From Microcebus murinus (lineage: Eukaryota > Chordata > Mammalia > Primates > Cheirogaleidae), in NCBI RefSeq assembly GCF_040939455.1, contig NC_134117.1:61898501-61962500 (forward strand): 64,000 nucleotides of DNA. The letters are read 5' to 3'. Below, piece after piece: positions 20,351-33,777 of this stretch. The notes under the pieces were generated by a model. That model saw only the letters and a program-made list of their open reading frames with translations. It was not told where the DNA came from and ran no database searches. Both the position numbers and the translations under genes were made by a program. Each line of letters begins with the position of its first letter. Position 1 is the stretch's first letter.

Positions 20351-23300
20351 CATCTATCTCTTCCATGTTTTTGGACAGAGGATTTTAAAACAAGTTCAAG
20401 ATATCACACATTTCACCCATAAATCCTCCTGCATCTCTGATACGAGCCTTTCTCAGTCACCGCCACAGCAGCGACCCTGACTCCCAGCAGCACACCTGGG
20501 CCCTGCCTCGCTCTCCTGCCCCTTGGGACATCACTCGCCCCAGAACGGAATCCTACATCCTACATGTGTAGGAGTCTCCCCAAGGACCTGCGACCTCGGG
20601 CCATGACACACCAGGGGTTTCAGACCTGAGCCCACCAGCAGACCCCCAGCTACAGATTCCTGGACCCCCCAAAGTGTGGCCAGGCAAAAGCCATGGGAGG
20701 TCAAAGAAGACAGTATTGTGCTGTGCCGCAGGTAGGGGTGGCAGCTGAAAAGCCATTTGGAAACGTAGTCGTGCTCTGTGGCACACTTGCTGCTCTCTTC
20801 TCAGTTTCTGCCCTCCTGTGACTGAGGCTTCATGACGAATGCACACTCTTTCCTGGCTCCTACCTGCTGTCTCCAATGACAATTGGCCCCGCAACCCAGA
20901 GCCACCAAGGATCCAAGGCTTACTCCAACCCATGCACTAGGGGAGAATGGAGTTGGTGCCATTTGCCTGTGGTGTGGCTGCTGGTCTAACCACTGCGGGT
21001 GGCATCCTCCCAAATCATAGTGTCAGGAAGAATCCCCCATGGGCTAGGTCTCAGTCAGAACCAAGGGCTTCTCCCCAAACCTCCAGAGTTCTCACCCAGG
21101 CTGCCGGAATGGCAACCCAGCCACCAGAACAGGGACAGGCCCAGGCCTCTTCCCAAGGGCCACCAGCTGCCCAGGGACTTCCCCTCTGCCAGGCTCTTGT
21201 CCCTGTGCTCATGGTTGTAGAAGGGGCAGGCAGCCTGCTTCTCCTGCCTCCTTCCCTCTGGCGCCTCCCCTCAGCTTCATTCTTCTTCTCTGAAGCTGGC
21301 ACAGGCACAGGGAGCAGAGCACAGAGGACGGCGGCTGTCCGTGGGGCCAAGAGTCGCTTTGTCATGTTGAAACCATTTCCAGGGGTTGGGGCGACACAAC
21401 TCTTCCACGTGTTGCTCACTGTGGTCCCATCAGGAAACTCTGGGATGTGACCTCATGTTCTCCATAAAGGGCCTATGAAATCGTCTCCAAGGCAGGGACA
21501 GGACTAGACACTGACCCCGAAGGCAGGAACTCCTTTCCTAAGGAGAGGGTCCCCTGGAGGAAACCGGGGTCTGCTCTGCCGTTCCTCCCTTTCGAGACGC
21601 AGGTGGTCTTTATTTCCCGTGTCCCTGGCCCACGTGGCCCCAGATCCTTGGTCACATCCAGCCCTGTCCCCAGTGTCTCCAGATGTCCTGCGGCTGCACC
21701 GGGGGCGCGTGGCTGCGTGTGGCTTCTCCGCGTCTCCACACACCAGCGTGGACAAGCTGCGTGGCACCCAGGCCCTGCCTGACTTTGTTCACACGCAGGC
21801 TCTCCGAGGCAGGGGAAGGGAAGGGGCGAAGACTCGGTGCTGCCAAGCGACACACAAGCGACCGCCCAGACCTGCTGGCCCAGCCCACCCGCCTCTCCCT
21901 TTCCTTCCAGTGACTGACCGCTCAGGCTGAGAGGGCTGTGTAGCCGGCCCCACGCCCAGCGCCTTTATGGGCCTGGACAAGGAAGACGAAGGCACAGGGA
22001 ACGGAGCGGATGCCACCTGGGCCGAGACACCCTGCCGCTCTTCACCTGCCGAGAGCCCAGGGGAACAAGCTGGATGTCCTTGCCGAAGGGACTCCTGTGT
22101 ACTCCATGCACAAGGTGGCGCCCTGGGAGTGTGTCCAACCACAGTGGAAACCTGCTCAAGGAACAGACAGCGTTTCACAGACAGGACTGGAACGCGCCTT
22201 CCCATCGGGGCACCGCAGCCTAAGACACTGAGGGCATGAGGACAGTGACTGAATCAGCCCGAGCAGGAGGACTACATCTCATGTCAGGTCTCCTCTAACC
22301 AGGAGCCAGGGACGCCCCCAGTGTCCTGCGGCTCCAGCAGTGCCAGGGAACACCCACAGGAGGCAGCTCCTTCCCGTAGCCGGACTCAGCCTCTGATCCG
22401 GCTGCTAGGAGGGTTTGGCGACCTAGGGAAAGCGTGTGTTCCCTGGGTGGGGATTCTCAGGGTGACGATTCTGCCAGTCTGGGGACGGGGGTATCTGGGG
22501 AGGGGGCATGACATACACCCAAAGGGAGAGCAGGACTCAGCTAAAGATTCTCTCTGCTGCTCTTAGGCTTGGAGAAGAGGAAAATAGGGGAAATACCTTC
22601 CTTTAACAGAAAACAAAAGGCTTAAATGAATAAAAACAAATATGTTTAAATCTGAGACGCGTCAGGGCTGCCATGCGTCACAGCACTGCGTGCAAACGGA
22701 AACGCAGAGAAAAGCACCGAGAGTGGCAGGGCGGGCGCCTCTGCCCGTCCTCCCCACGCCCCACCAGCACCGGCCGAACAGGGACCAGCCCAGGCCTCGC
22801 ACAGCGTGGCTGCTCTTCAGTGCCCGGCGCCAAGCCGGGGCCTGGCTCCCAGGACAGGCCTCCCAGGGCCCAGCCTGCCAGGGGAGCCACGGGGACCAGG
22901 CTGGGTCTGGGAAGCCACAGAGTCCCTGAGCCAGAAGATCCTTCTTCAGCTGGAGGGTGAGAAGCAGCCGGAGCGACCCTGGCCCTCTCCCCAGGGTGGA
23001 CGGCCCAGCACACTCGGGGCAGCCGCGCAGACGGTCACTGAGCATCTACTGAGCCCCCGACAGGCCTGGGCTCTCCATGACACGTGAGGAGGATGGAGCT
23101 CCTTCCCCAGAAGCCAACAGATCTGAGGCCTGCGGTCTGGGCCAGAAAGGAGGCAGAAGGTCCTAGCAACAGGCGCCACCAAAGCGGAAGTGCTGCTCCT
23201 TCAGAGATGCCCCAGGGCAAACACCAGCCCTGTCTCCCAGGGCCGCCCAGCTTACCGTTCTGAAAAGAAATGTAAGTGGTTTGTCAGGTTATAGACAAAC

Positions 23301-23572
23301 GCTGCCAGTTAACAGTGAGAACAAGGTGAGAAGGTGGATAGACAGCCACCCCCAAGAAACAAAGCCAAACACTGTTCAGTATGGGACCCCACCTACTTGC
23401 CAGGGGGAGCCACCCTGGGCTCTCAGCGTCACCCAGCCCATGTGCACACAGAGCACGCCAGTCACATGAGTGCCAGTGTTTACAAGTTTTGAAAGCAAAC
23501 AAATTGCTCTGAGAAAACTACTCTTACTGAAAGTCCAGAATTTTCCCTGTGGGTCCTTGATATGTGTTGAAC
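20351..23572. other. Anonymous GC-rich sequence
   Basis: About 3.2 kb. Frames up to about 167 codons exist but are compositionally biased and lack domains or convincing splice chains. Confidence 0.4.
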
Positions 23573-23860
23573 TGTATCTGCTCACAGTGCCTATGTTGAA
23601 GTCCTAACCCCTATGTCTCAGAATGGGACCTTATTTGGAAATAGGGTCACCCCAGATGTGCTCAGTTACCATGAGGCCACTAGGGTTGTCCTAGTCCTTG
23701 ATAAGGACTGGGGTCCTTATTACAAAGGATGCAGACGTGCACTGGAGGAAGGGGAGGGGATGGCATGTGATGGGACACAGGGAGGAGACGGCCACCCACT
23801 AGCCAAGGAAGGGGCCTGAGAGACCCTTCCCTCAGCACCCTCGGGAGGAACCAGGCCTGC
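23573..23860 (+). repeat. MLT1-like MaLR LTR (partial)
   Basis: Contains 'tatgttgaagtcctaacccc', 'gggaccttatttggaaatag', 'ggtcaccccagatgtgctc', 'ggggtccttattacaaagg' and 'cctcgggaggaaccaggc', the order found in MLT1A-type LTRs. Confidence 0.6.
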
Positions 23861-24058
23861 CCGCTGGGACTGCCAGACAGGCAGTGGGAATGCAGAGCAC
23901 AGAGGCAGCGAATCCTGGGCTCGGAATCCAGATCCTGTCCCCACCCCAGAGGCTTCTATGCGGAGAGCTGAACTCCTGGCATCACACGAGGCTCTGCACT
24001 GGGAGGCCTGGGCCCTGGGAGGTCACAGAGCAGCACTGCGGGAGGCAGACTGAGCACT

Positions 24059-25680
24059 AGGAGACAAGGGACACACGTGTCTCAGTGCGCACGCGGATGT
24101 GCGAGCACAGTCTCCTCAGGACGGAGACCCCACCCAGGGAGGCACAGACACTTCTGCACCACCTGGAGGGACAGAAAGGGCGGGGCCTGGGCCCTGGAAG
24201 AACCGGCTATGGGATGGGAGAAGAGGATTCTGTTGAGGGCAATGAATGATTGCCAGGGAGAGTGATTCACTGGGGAAGACAAAGTGACCCCCAGGGGCTC
24301 TCTGTGGAATCTGAGTGAGACTGAGGGGCAGAACATCATCTTCTAAATGAGTCTGGGCAGATGTGCTGAGACTCCCAGTCTCTTGGGGAGGGGAAAAAAA
24401 GGAACAATTATTCTCCTTGGCGGGTCTGGGCCTTAGGCAGATGCAGAAATTTCCACTCCTCTGGGGGAGAGAGTGGGGAGGGTGAGGTTAGAGAGACCGG
24501 GAGGCTTCTTCAGTTCAGCCTGTCAAAGTGCCACAGTTTGGGGCATCAGTTTCTGAGCCCCAACATTCGCAAAGGTAAAAGCAGAAGTTAGCCCAATGTG
24601 GACGACTACTACAATTTTTATTAAACTACACTAGATGGTGATATCATAGAATTAACTCAAAGTCCTTCTTAACAAACTCCTCTCAAAACTCAGGGCTGGG
24701 AAGAACAATTCTCCTCCTAATGCACACACAAGCTTTCTATAACTCAGCAGTGAGGCCTGTTTATATATTCTGTCTTCTTTGCCTCCACTACTAGTAATCT
24801 CCAAACTATGAATTGTGCATTGTTTTAGTTTTCACTGGCAAGCATGTTTCGATACTTTGATTTTTTGTTCTCATTACTTCTTGCTGATTTTAAGTAAATT
24901 TTCATTAATTGCTAGAGCAGCTCACAGACTCGGGGAAACACGTGCCCCTGCTGGCTTATCACAAAGGACGTTTTATATGACGCCAATAAACAGCCAGCTG
25001 AAGGGATACATAGGGCAAGGCCTGGAATGATCCCAAGCACAGGAGCTTCTGTCCAGATGCAGTTGGGGTGAGCCGCCCTCCTGGCATGTGGGTAAATTCT
25101 GATTCATCTCCCTGGAAGCCTTGAACTATCCATATGCTCCCTTAACCTTGTCCTTTTGAGCCTCTTCATTGAGACTCAAGGGAGACTTCATGGGACAGGC
25201 ATGATTGACAACCATGGAAAAATGTGACTGGACAAGAAGGATCTGATCTAGACTATTAGAATGAGTGGAAAACCCCAGCAAAGCCTGTTCCTAGATCCTA
25301 CTCGGCTCTCCGGGCAGCTTTCCTTCTGTCTGAGAATGGGGCAGGACCCTCACTGGAATGAGGGTCTTATGACTGAGAAGCAGATTAGCATCTTGCCTTG
25401 GCAGGTGAGAGGAGGATGGGAGAGGGTCAGGGAGAGGGAGGTTCTGTTTCCTGAGGCCTACTTCTGGGGTTTAAATCCCCCAACATTGTAACAAAAGACT
25501 GTAACAAGGGCTTTGGAAGCCACAAGCCAGGAATCCGGAACAGAAAGCGACAGGTACACATCATAGTATCACAGTGTCCTATAGACGTGTAACTTTTGAA
25601 CCTTTCATATTTCAACTATACCTTTTCCAACTCCAGATATGTCCAGAGACAAAATACTTACCACTGTGCTCCAATTGCCT
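24059..25680 (+). repeat. Dispersed LTR-like repeat, copy 1
   Basis: About 1.6 kb collinear with 43860-45490 in the same orientation, diverged. Shared blocks include 'gggaggcacagacacttc', 'cagaacatcatcttctaaat', 'attctccttggcgggtctgg', 'gctcacagact..gggaaac' and 'tttatatgacgccaataaac'. It looks like part of an ancient LTR element; I cannot name the family. Neighbouring 25.8-26.5 kb may belong to the same element. Confidence 0.7.
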
Positions 25681-26489
25681 GTAGTGTTCAGGACAGTAAC
25701 ATGCTGCACAGGCTCATGGTGTTACCGAAAGCTCAGCACTTGACCTCGAGGCCCTGACAGAAGAATGAGAACAGTGGTTTGACAGAAAGAAAGAGAAGTT
25801 CATTACTTTGCCGACAAAGGAGGAAAAAGGGTAGACATTCTCCTGTCAAAGTCCAAATTTCCTCCACACCAGCAGAACAGAGAGCAGAGCTTTTAAAGGG
25901 AGGGCCCTCAGTGCTTGGCTATTGTGGTTAACTCTACTCATTGTCCACCTCTGCCTAAGACAAAGCCTGCGCTCTCCACCCACCTGGGGAGCTGGTGCCA
26001 GCCTGGGGTATCTGTGGGAGCTCCTGAAACACAAAGAAAAACCACTCACCTGCCCCTCCCAACCCCTGTGCTGAAGCAGGGATGCAGGTTTTAGTTCTCA
26101 AAAAGGAGTGGAGGAGGTTTTCAAGAGATGGAAAATATTTTTGCCATTTTTCTCAGGCCATTCTCTCTGTTACAATAGCCCAGGTGCATTTGCCTACAGC
26201 ATATAAGGTGTGTAGTGGCTACACCATCCAGTTTGGTGTGAGTGCCCTCTGTGTTGTTTTCACAATGATGAAATCAACTAATGATGCATTTCTCAAAAAA
26301 TATTCTTGTCATGAAAGGATGCATGATTGTATAAAGCATTGACAGGCTCAGATTTTGGTTTCAGAAACTAAAATCAGGAGAGCATTTCTCCTCTAACATT
26401 CCAGCTATCTCTCCTACCTGCACTAGCTGCACCTTGTTCATCGGAGAGATTCGTCACTTCTCTACTGACACAGAAGATGACCCATATGG
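25681..26489. other. Probable old LTR-derived sequence
   Basis: Contains 'ttctcctgtcaaagtcc' and 'cacaaagaaaaaccactcac', consistent with decayed retroviral sequence, but no element boundaries or genes are visible. Confidence 0.3.
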
Positions 26490-26850
26490 TCAGTGTCTCA
26501 GTCCGTCCAGGCTGCTATAATAAAATGCCCTAAGCTGGGTGGCTTATAAACAACAAAAACTTTCTCACAGTCCTGAAGGCTGCGAAGTCCAAGATGAAGG
26601 AAGATGTGTTGTCTGGTGGAGCCCTCATCCTGGTTCATCAGTTGGACGTTCTCGCCGCGTCTTCAAATGGTCGCAGGGTGCCGGGATCTCTGGGCTTCCT
26701 AAATAGGGGCTTGAATTCTATTCACGAGCGTTCTGCTCTCATGAACTACGCACCTCCCAGACGCTTCACCACTCAACAGCCTCACCTTGGGGGTTCGAAT
26801 TTCAAAATATGGACTTTGGAGAAACACCCACATTCAGTCCCTTGCACCTT
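26490..26850 (-). repeat. MaLR-type LTR, reverse orientation
   Basis: Begins with 'cagtccgtccaggctgctat' and 'gctgggtggcttataaac', then 'catgaactacgcacctccc' and 'gttcgaatttcaaaatatgg', the reverse complement of a MaLR (MLT/MST-like) LTR. Confidence 0.55.
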
Positions 26851-26852
26851 GT

Positions 26853-26889
26853 GTCTTAGTCAGGGTTCTCCAGAGAAACAACCAATAGG

Positions 26890-26940
<51 letters not shown>

Positions 26941-27330
26941 GAGAGAGAGAGAGAGAGAGAGAGATTGAGAGACAGAGAAAGAGAGAGGGAGAGAGAGAGA
27001 GGAGGGAGAACAGAGATTTATGTTAAGGAATTCCCTCATGTGTGTATAAAAGCTGACAGGTCCCAATTGCGCCAGGTAGGACATGAGGCCAGAGACTCAG
27101 GGAAGAGGTCATGGTGCAATTCAAGTTCCAAGGCCATGTCCTGGCAAAATTCCTTTTTGAAATGGGAAGGGGCCAAGGGCCTCCACTCAGTTGGCCTCTA
27201 GAAGCTGACAAAGATAAGGGAACAGAGTCTCCGCTAGAGCCCCCAGAAAGTAGCAAGGCCCTACTATCATCTTGGTTTCAGCCCAGTGAGAGCTGTTTCA
27301 GACCTGTGATCTCCAGAATGGTAAAATAAA
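26853..27330. repeat. Dispersed repeat with compound (TG)n(GA)n microsatellite
   Basis: 'gtcttagtcagggttctcca' and 'gagaaacaaccaatagggg' open a common mammalian interspersed repeat. A (TG)n run (26891-26936) then a (GA)n run (26940-27002) follow. The rest (agagatttatgttaaggaat) continues the repeat. Family not named with confidence. Confidence 0.6.
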
Positions 27331-29789
27331 TGTGTGCTATTTTCAGCCTCTGTATTGGTGGCCATTTGTTCCAGCAGTCCTAGAAAACCAGCACAGGGAG
27401 GGGCTGGAAAGAATGGGGGGAAGCTGAGGACAGCAGTGCCGGTCTGGCCCTCGTTAAGGAGCGTGGGCACGGGAGCAGAGAGGGCTGGGCAGAGGGAGTC
27501 TAGGTCTGCAGCACATTTCCAAGAATGTTTCTGGCCAGGCCAATGTGGAGTCCCCAAGCCAGAAATCCTGCCTCTCACAGGAATACACCTGTATTAGAAT
27601 CCCTGCTGTGCCGGTCCATGGCTGAGAGCAGTTCGTAGGAGGCTTGGTCTCAGCACCATACACATGTGGATCCCCAAGGGCAGCAGCTGGGTTGTCTACC
27701 GTGTGCCCTAAGTAGCCTCCCTGATCTGACCCAGGATCTTCAGTTTTAAAACGAAGACAGCCCTGGGAAAACTGGGATAGCTGGTCACCCTATCCCTGAG
27801 ATTGGAGACCTGATGTGAGCACCTTCACGCCCAACATCTTTCTTATCTCTGTGACGCCCTCTTGGAATAGATTTTTGCTTATGGTGACAGTTTACGGCTA
27901 GAAGACATTCTCACCACCTACCCTGGAGCCCATTTCCCCACCCTTCCCGATCCATCCCGATTAGACAGAGTGCGAAGTTTCCAGTTTAGTCCTTTGTTTT
28001 ACTTCCACACTTCTCCCATAAAGAATCTGGGCCAACTGCTACATCCCTGACCCTTCTCATCATGAGATTTGGAGCACTGGCTAGCAACATGCCTACTTAA
28101 GCTCTTGCCACAAGGGTCTCTGTTTCCACTATGGGAAAAGCAAATACTGGTTCCAAGCTCATTTTCTTATGGTTCCAGTCAGCCACCCAATGCACTTCTC
28201 ACCTTCGACAGAAACATGAGTGGTCATTTCTACTTTATAAAGTCCTAAGTCTCTTTGATTTGTTCCTGCATCTGTGCCAAACACAGCATCTCTAAGTTTC
28301 ATAGGGAGATGTGCCCACAGAATATGATTATAGCCATCCTCCTTGTGGTCAAAGTTTTTTCAATGGAAGCAAGTTAAGTGGCTCAGTTTTCAACTTGGGA
28401 CACAAATGGACTCCGAGAAGTCCTTGGATGGGAAAGAGGTAGACAAAACTTGCTATTAGCTCTCAGAACCTTGCATTTGGTGGATCTGATCTAAGTAAAG
28501 TGATCTATACCTACATCCACTTGGACTACTAAGGTCTCTCTTGTTTCATATTTATTTTCCTATTTGTATCTTTTAACTTTTCAGTAATGAAAATATGCTG
28601 CTTCTGCATAAACCTTAGTGACTTATTTCTAGTTAAAATAATAAACTATCTTTAAATATGCTTAAATGAAATTAACATAAGGGTTTATGTAGCAGAATTA
28701 AAATAGTAAAGATATAATAAATGCAAAATATATAATTATTAAATATTAGGTTGCCAATAGAGGAATAGGCCCATCAGCGGAAAACAATACAGAGGTCAAG
28801 GCCTTACTAACATCACGGAAGCTATACAAACCACTGAGATGTGATACTGTTTCTTCAAGACATGCTTAGCGGAAAGTGAACTAGTGAAAAGAATATAACT
28901 ACACATCGCACAACACATACACCCAAATACCTCCAGAGTGGAAAAAGCATTCAGTCATTTTAATGAAGCTATCATACCACTAACCTTTTTAGAGCAAAAT
29001 ATAAATAAATAGTTATACTATTGGTAAGTGGTAGAAGATTGTTCAAACAAATAACAATGAAAGTTACAAAAGAAAATCTCAATACATTTGGCGGCAGAGA
29101 CTTATAGTCATGTAAACTTAGTCAAAATATAGGAAAAAGCATTAACATTCAAAACTATTAAAAGCATTCTTGTGTGTTTACAGTTAAAGGATGGAATCAC
29201 TTCACACGGCACCCACCAGGACCAGAAGATTTCTGGGCTTATCTTAGAGGGACAAGTGTTCAGCCTCACCCTCTTACCTGAAGAGAACGTTTGCTCTTCA
29301 GTTTTGTGTCATCATTTAATTCACTCGCACCTTAGTGTTCTCACCAACTTACAGGTGTGATCACATTTGCATTCTATGAGGAACTTCATGCTATCAGTAT
29401 TAGGCACATAGGAGATAGGAGGTAGTTTCTTTCTCCTAGTAAACATTTCTTTCCCCACTGTTTTATAATTTACATCACAAAAGGAGAAACAGAAATATTT
29501 CTCCACAGTTAAACACAACTTCAGTATATCACCTTGGTATCACATGTCATTTACAAACCATAATGTTAACAACACAATCAATTCTCATAGTGAACAAAAT
29601 TTTGGTGGATACAACAAAATGTGTGTTTAGTGGTACTAAGTATCAGAGCCTCATAGTAACATCTCATTTTTTGTAACTCATTTATTTTTAAAACGCTTTC
29701 CTTGTATGATGGTTTTAATGTCACCTAATATGGTTGAATGCATGTCAATATGTCCTTGCCCATGAATCATTACGATAAATATATTCTTT
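27331..29789. other. Anonymous sequence, increasingly AT-rich
   Basis: No supported gene. Composition changes from GC-moderate to AT-rich near 28.5 kb. Confidence 0.4.
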
Positions 29790-29932
29790 ACTTTTCATTT
29801 TTATTATTTTCAGACATGAGGCTTTTCTGTGTTGCCCAGGCTGGACTTGAATTTCTGGGCTCATTTGAGCCTCTGTCTTCAGCTTCCTGAATACATGGGA
29901 CAAATGTACAGAGTGCTATGTCCAGCTGAAAA
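29790..29932 (-). repeat. Alu-monomer-like fragment
   Basis: 'tgttgcccaggctggact', 'ttctgggctcatttgagcc', 'cttcagcttcctgaatac' resemble a decayed reverse 7SL-derived monomer. Confidence 0.5.
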
Positions 29933-30790
29933 TAGTGTAATTTGTATAAAACTTTATCAATAAGGACCTTTTCTTACATTCTACATATTCCTCTATCAGC
30001 CATTTTTTGCTTCAAGTTTTATGTGAGAGGATTCCAGGACATTTTGCAACACTAAGGAGCACTGTTCATTTAAGAATCTTCAAATCACATGAGGATGAAA
30101 AAGCACACGGAAAGTACACAGACTGCAGACACGGGCAAGGACACGCTTTTGTGCCAACTTCCAAAACAGGAAAAGATGCCCTATGGTTACATAATGTAAT
30201 GATCAATATGTCCATCCATACACCTTATGTGAAATTAGGTGTGCACAATTGAAAACAAGTGTATTTTCTTTGTGCTATAACAATATTAAACATGTTGCTC
30301 TTCCTCAAATGAAAAAGAAGAAACGATTATGAGACTTTGGGCATAGCAGAGCTAATAGTTACACTTTAAACATGCCATTTCTCCGTGGCTTGTGCTATGC
30401 TCTCTGTACTCATGAACACATTATGCAAGCCTTTGCATGGCATGATTGACAAATTTCTTACAGCCATTCAGTCATTTCATTTTTGTGGCTGTGGTTGATT
30501 TTGGTTTTGTGTTTAAATAACCGCAAATAGTGATTATTGAAAATAATATAAACAGTCCTTTATTTCTTCTTGGAAATCCTTTTAACAACCAGTTTCTTGA
30601 ATTGCCACTGTCATTTTTTTCTCTTCGTCCTCCATCTTCTCCCACTTCTGCCTCTTTCATCATCTGGCTCATAGTATCTAGGAAATTATACAGAAATAAC
30701 TAGCCTCTCAGGCTTAGGATAAAACAACTGGTTCTTAATATGTATCAGAACAATCGTGGCAAAATATGAGATGAGTTTCCAAAATCATTG
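29933..30790. other. Anonymous sequence
   Basis: An 81-codon plus frame at 30007 has no recognisable domain. Nothing else seen. Confidence 0.4.
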
Positions 30791-30798
30791 CTGTAGAG

Positions 30799-31251
30799 CA
30801 GTGGTCCCCAACCTTTTGTCACTGGTTTCTTGGAAACATTTTTTTCCATTTCCAAAATTTTTTGGAAAAATTTCATGGAAGACAAATTTTATTTCTCCAA
30901 CTGGGGAGTGGGATAGCTTCGGGATGAAGCAAGTACATTGCATTCATTATATTTGCAGCTGCTCCCCAGCACTAGCATCACCGCCTCGGCTCCCCCTCAG
31001 CTCATCAGGCATTACCTTCTCATGGGGAGCACGCAACCTGCATCCCTCGCACGTGCAGCTCACAGTAGGGTTTGTGCTCCTGAGAGCATCCAATGCTGCG
31101 GAGCTCAGGCGCTCATGAGAGTAACAGGAAGCAGCTGAAAATACAGATGAAGCTTTGCTCACTAGCCCACCACTCACTTCCTGCTGTGCAGCCCAGTTCC
31201 TAACTGACCATGGACCCAAACTGGTCCATGGCCAGGGCTTGGGGACCACTG
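30799..31251. mobile_element. hAT-type non-autonomous DNA transposon
   Basis: Terminal inverted repeats cagtggtccccaacc at the left and cttggggaccactg at the right, with a perfect 8-bp duplication ctgtagag (30791-30798 and 31252-31259). 453 bp, no transposase. An 8-bp duplication and CAG..CTG ends define the hAT superfamily. Confidence 0.9.
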
Positions 31252-31259
31252 CTGTAGAG

Positions 31260-33407
31260 CACTAAAGAGAAATCCTAAGAGATAAGCACATTTACGTGAA
31301 ATGTGTCCACTTTCACGGACTTCTTCAGTGGAAAGGGCCGTTAAAGACAGGCTCCCTCTATATGTCCATCTCCCTCAGAGGCCATGTGATCCATTCTTCC
31401 TTTTTACATCATAATATTCCTATTTAAACGTAGACCCTGCTCAGTACATACCCATCTACTCAAAACCAAAACTGTCCTCCTTTGATCTGAACATTTGTTA
31501 GGTTCACAGTATACAAAGAGAAACAAGAACAACATACATGAAACAAGACAAACATGAGATCTGGAAAATAGAAAATATGAGATAATTTTCCACTTTTGAT
31601 GACATGAAATACTCTACTTCATTATTATAAGTCCAGAAAATCTGCATCTGATTGCTACTGGGATAGCAATTCAACTGGAAAACTTTATTAGGTACCTAGT
31701 AAAGAAAGCCCAGCATTACTACTTCCTTCCTAAGGGAAGGCAAAGTGATGGCCACCCATTTTTAACTATATTGTCCTATCTCATAATAGGGGGAAACTGT
31801 GGGTTTTACTTATGCAAGCTTGGTGTGGAAGGGAGTTGACATGGATGTGATTAATGACTAGAAATCATTAAACACGAGTTCGGTTTCACTGTTTCTCCAT
31901 CTGCCCCAGTCCCTGTAAGCCCATCAACAACCTCTTCTAGTTTTGCAATGAAGTCTGAAGGCTTCCAGCATTAAAACATTGACATATGAAAGATCCATGT
32001 AACTCTGTATCCCACGAGGTTGAATTTTCGTTTGAAATTAGTAGTGCATTTATGCAACATATATGATTTTGACCCTGAATGGCAGTGACTGGCTGGGCAA
32101 AGATAAAGTGCTTCTTGAGTGAAATGAATCCAGAACACCCCACAGAATCTCCCATGCTAGAGATCTGAAATTTATCCTTGTGTCAGATCCTTTGATGTGG
32201 CAGATACTCTGCTATCCTGGGTCACTATCCTACCTTGTATTTTTTCTTCTTAAAAAGAAATCAGGCATTTCGCTACAAGGAGACATCCCTCCAGTCTTTT
32301 GACTGTGATACTCACCAGGGTATCAGAGATGAATAAAGTCATTAACATTCCCATTCTCTACAGCATTTTATCACTCTTCAGAGAGTCTGGCTCATGTGTT
32401 CAAGTGCTCTGCCTGATGGTGAGGGAATTAGGGTAGTTAATCGGCTGAATATCTGTAATATTCACATGTAGTAGGTGCTACCTCTAAAGCATTCTGTGAG
32501 CCTTAGAGAGGTGAAGCTGTTCAAGTTTTCTAGAACTCATCAGGTAGGGCAAGGCAGACACAGAAATAATAAACTAGACAGTAGCTTCTTACACAGTGCA
32601 AATGAAATGCTTGGGAGGAGCAGAGAAAGCAACTGCAGATGCATCCTGAACAGAAAGGGCCGGGGGAGAGACTAAGAAGCATCAACATGGACAGGAGGAC
32701 CATGGAGAGGTGGGGAAATAACCAAGGACATGGCACCACAGTGAACCAGCATGACGGGGACAGCAAAGAATAAGGACCTCACAAGGTCATTCCTGAATTT
32801 TAACACAATCATATAGAAACACTTTCAATAGAATAATCTATAGAAACGATTTCAATAGAATAAAAGGGGAAATAGGAGCTCTACTTGACTAAACGCAGTT
32901 ACCAGATGAGATTGTATCTTATTCTAGTTATCAATTTAGCAATAGTGTGGATAATTGTACTAAACCCATAGATTCGTTCTTTCAGTATTAGCAGTATGAT
33001 TTTTAGTAATGTTTATGGAAAAATAACATGACTAAATTGCATAGAAATTTTAAGAGGCAAACTGAGCCATAGAGTACAATAAAAAATCATATCAAAGAAA
33101 TAAATACCAAGACAAGAGAACTTTGGTTAAAATAATAAACATAATTTAAATGTGATGTATATTCACACACATATCAAATACATGTTTGCTGTGATAGAGA
33201 TTATAAAAATATTTGAGATGTTAAAATTTATAGGAATGGAATTATATCAATAACAAAATGTTCAAATAATAATGTATTAATAAATGTCACCACTATCTTT
33301 GAATCATGGGGTGTAATCAGAATGCAACATTATCTCTCACTGTAACTTTTCAATTAAATATTCATGTACTCATCTGCCCCAGGCTGGGAACATGATTCTC
33401 GAGTTAT
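31260..33407. other. Anonymous AT-rich sequence
   Basis: About 2.1 kb without a supported gene, RNA or clear repeat. Frames are under 80 codons. Confidence 0.45.
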
Positions 33408-33421
33408 AAAAAGCTGTGCGG

Positions 33422-33763
33422 GGCCGGGCGCTGTCGCTCATGCCTGTAATCCTAGCTCTTGGGAGGCCGAGGTGGGCGGAATGCTCAAGGTCAGGAGATC
33501 AAAACCAGCCTGAGCAAGAGCGAGACCCCGTCTCTACTATAAATAGAAAGAAATTAATTGGCCAACTGATATATATATATAAAAAAAAAAAATTAGCCGG
33601 GCATGGTGGCGCATGCCTGTAGTCCCAGCTACCCGGGAGGCTGAGGCAGAAGGATCACTCGAGCCCAGGAGTTTGAGGTTGCTGTGAGCTAGGCTGACGC
33701 CACGGCACTCACTCTAGCCTGGGCAACAAAGTGAGACTCTGTCTCAAAAAAAAAAAAAAAAAA
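33422..33763 (+). mobile_element. Alu SINE, lemur type
   Basis: Full dimer with the lemur linker and right arm and a long A tail. Perfect duplications aaaaagctgtgcgg at 33408-33421 and 33764-33777. Low divergence suggests a young insertion. Confidence 0.95.
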
Positions 33764-33777
33764 AAAAAGCTGTGCGG

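Noticed and set aside
19937..20422. Plus frame rich in Leu/Phe, looking like membrane segments
   Set aside because: Produced by the TTA-rich low-complexity tract.
26891..27002. Frames across the TG/GA tract
   Set aside because: Val/Cys and Arg/Glu runs come from the microsatellite.
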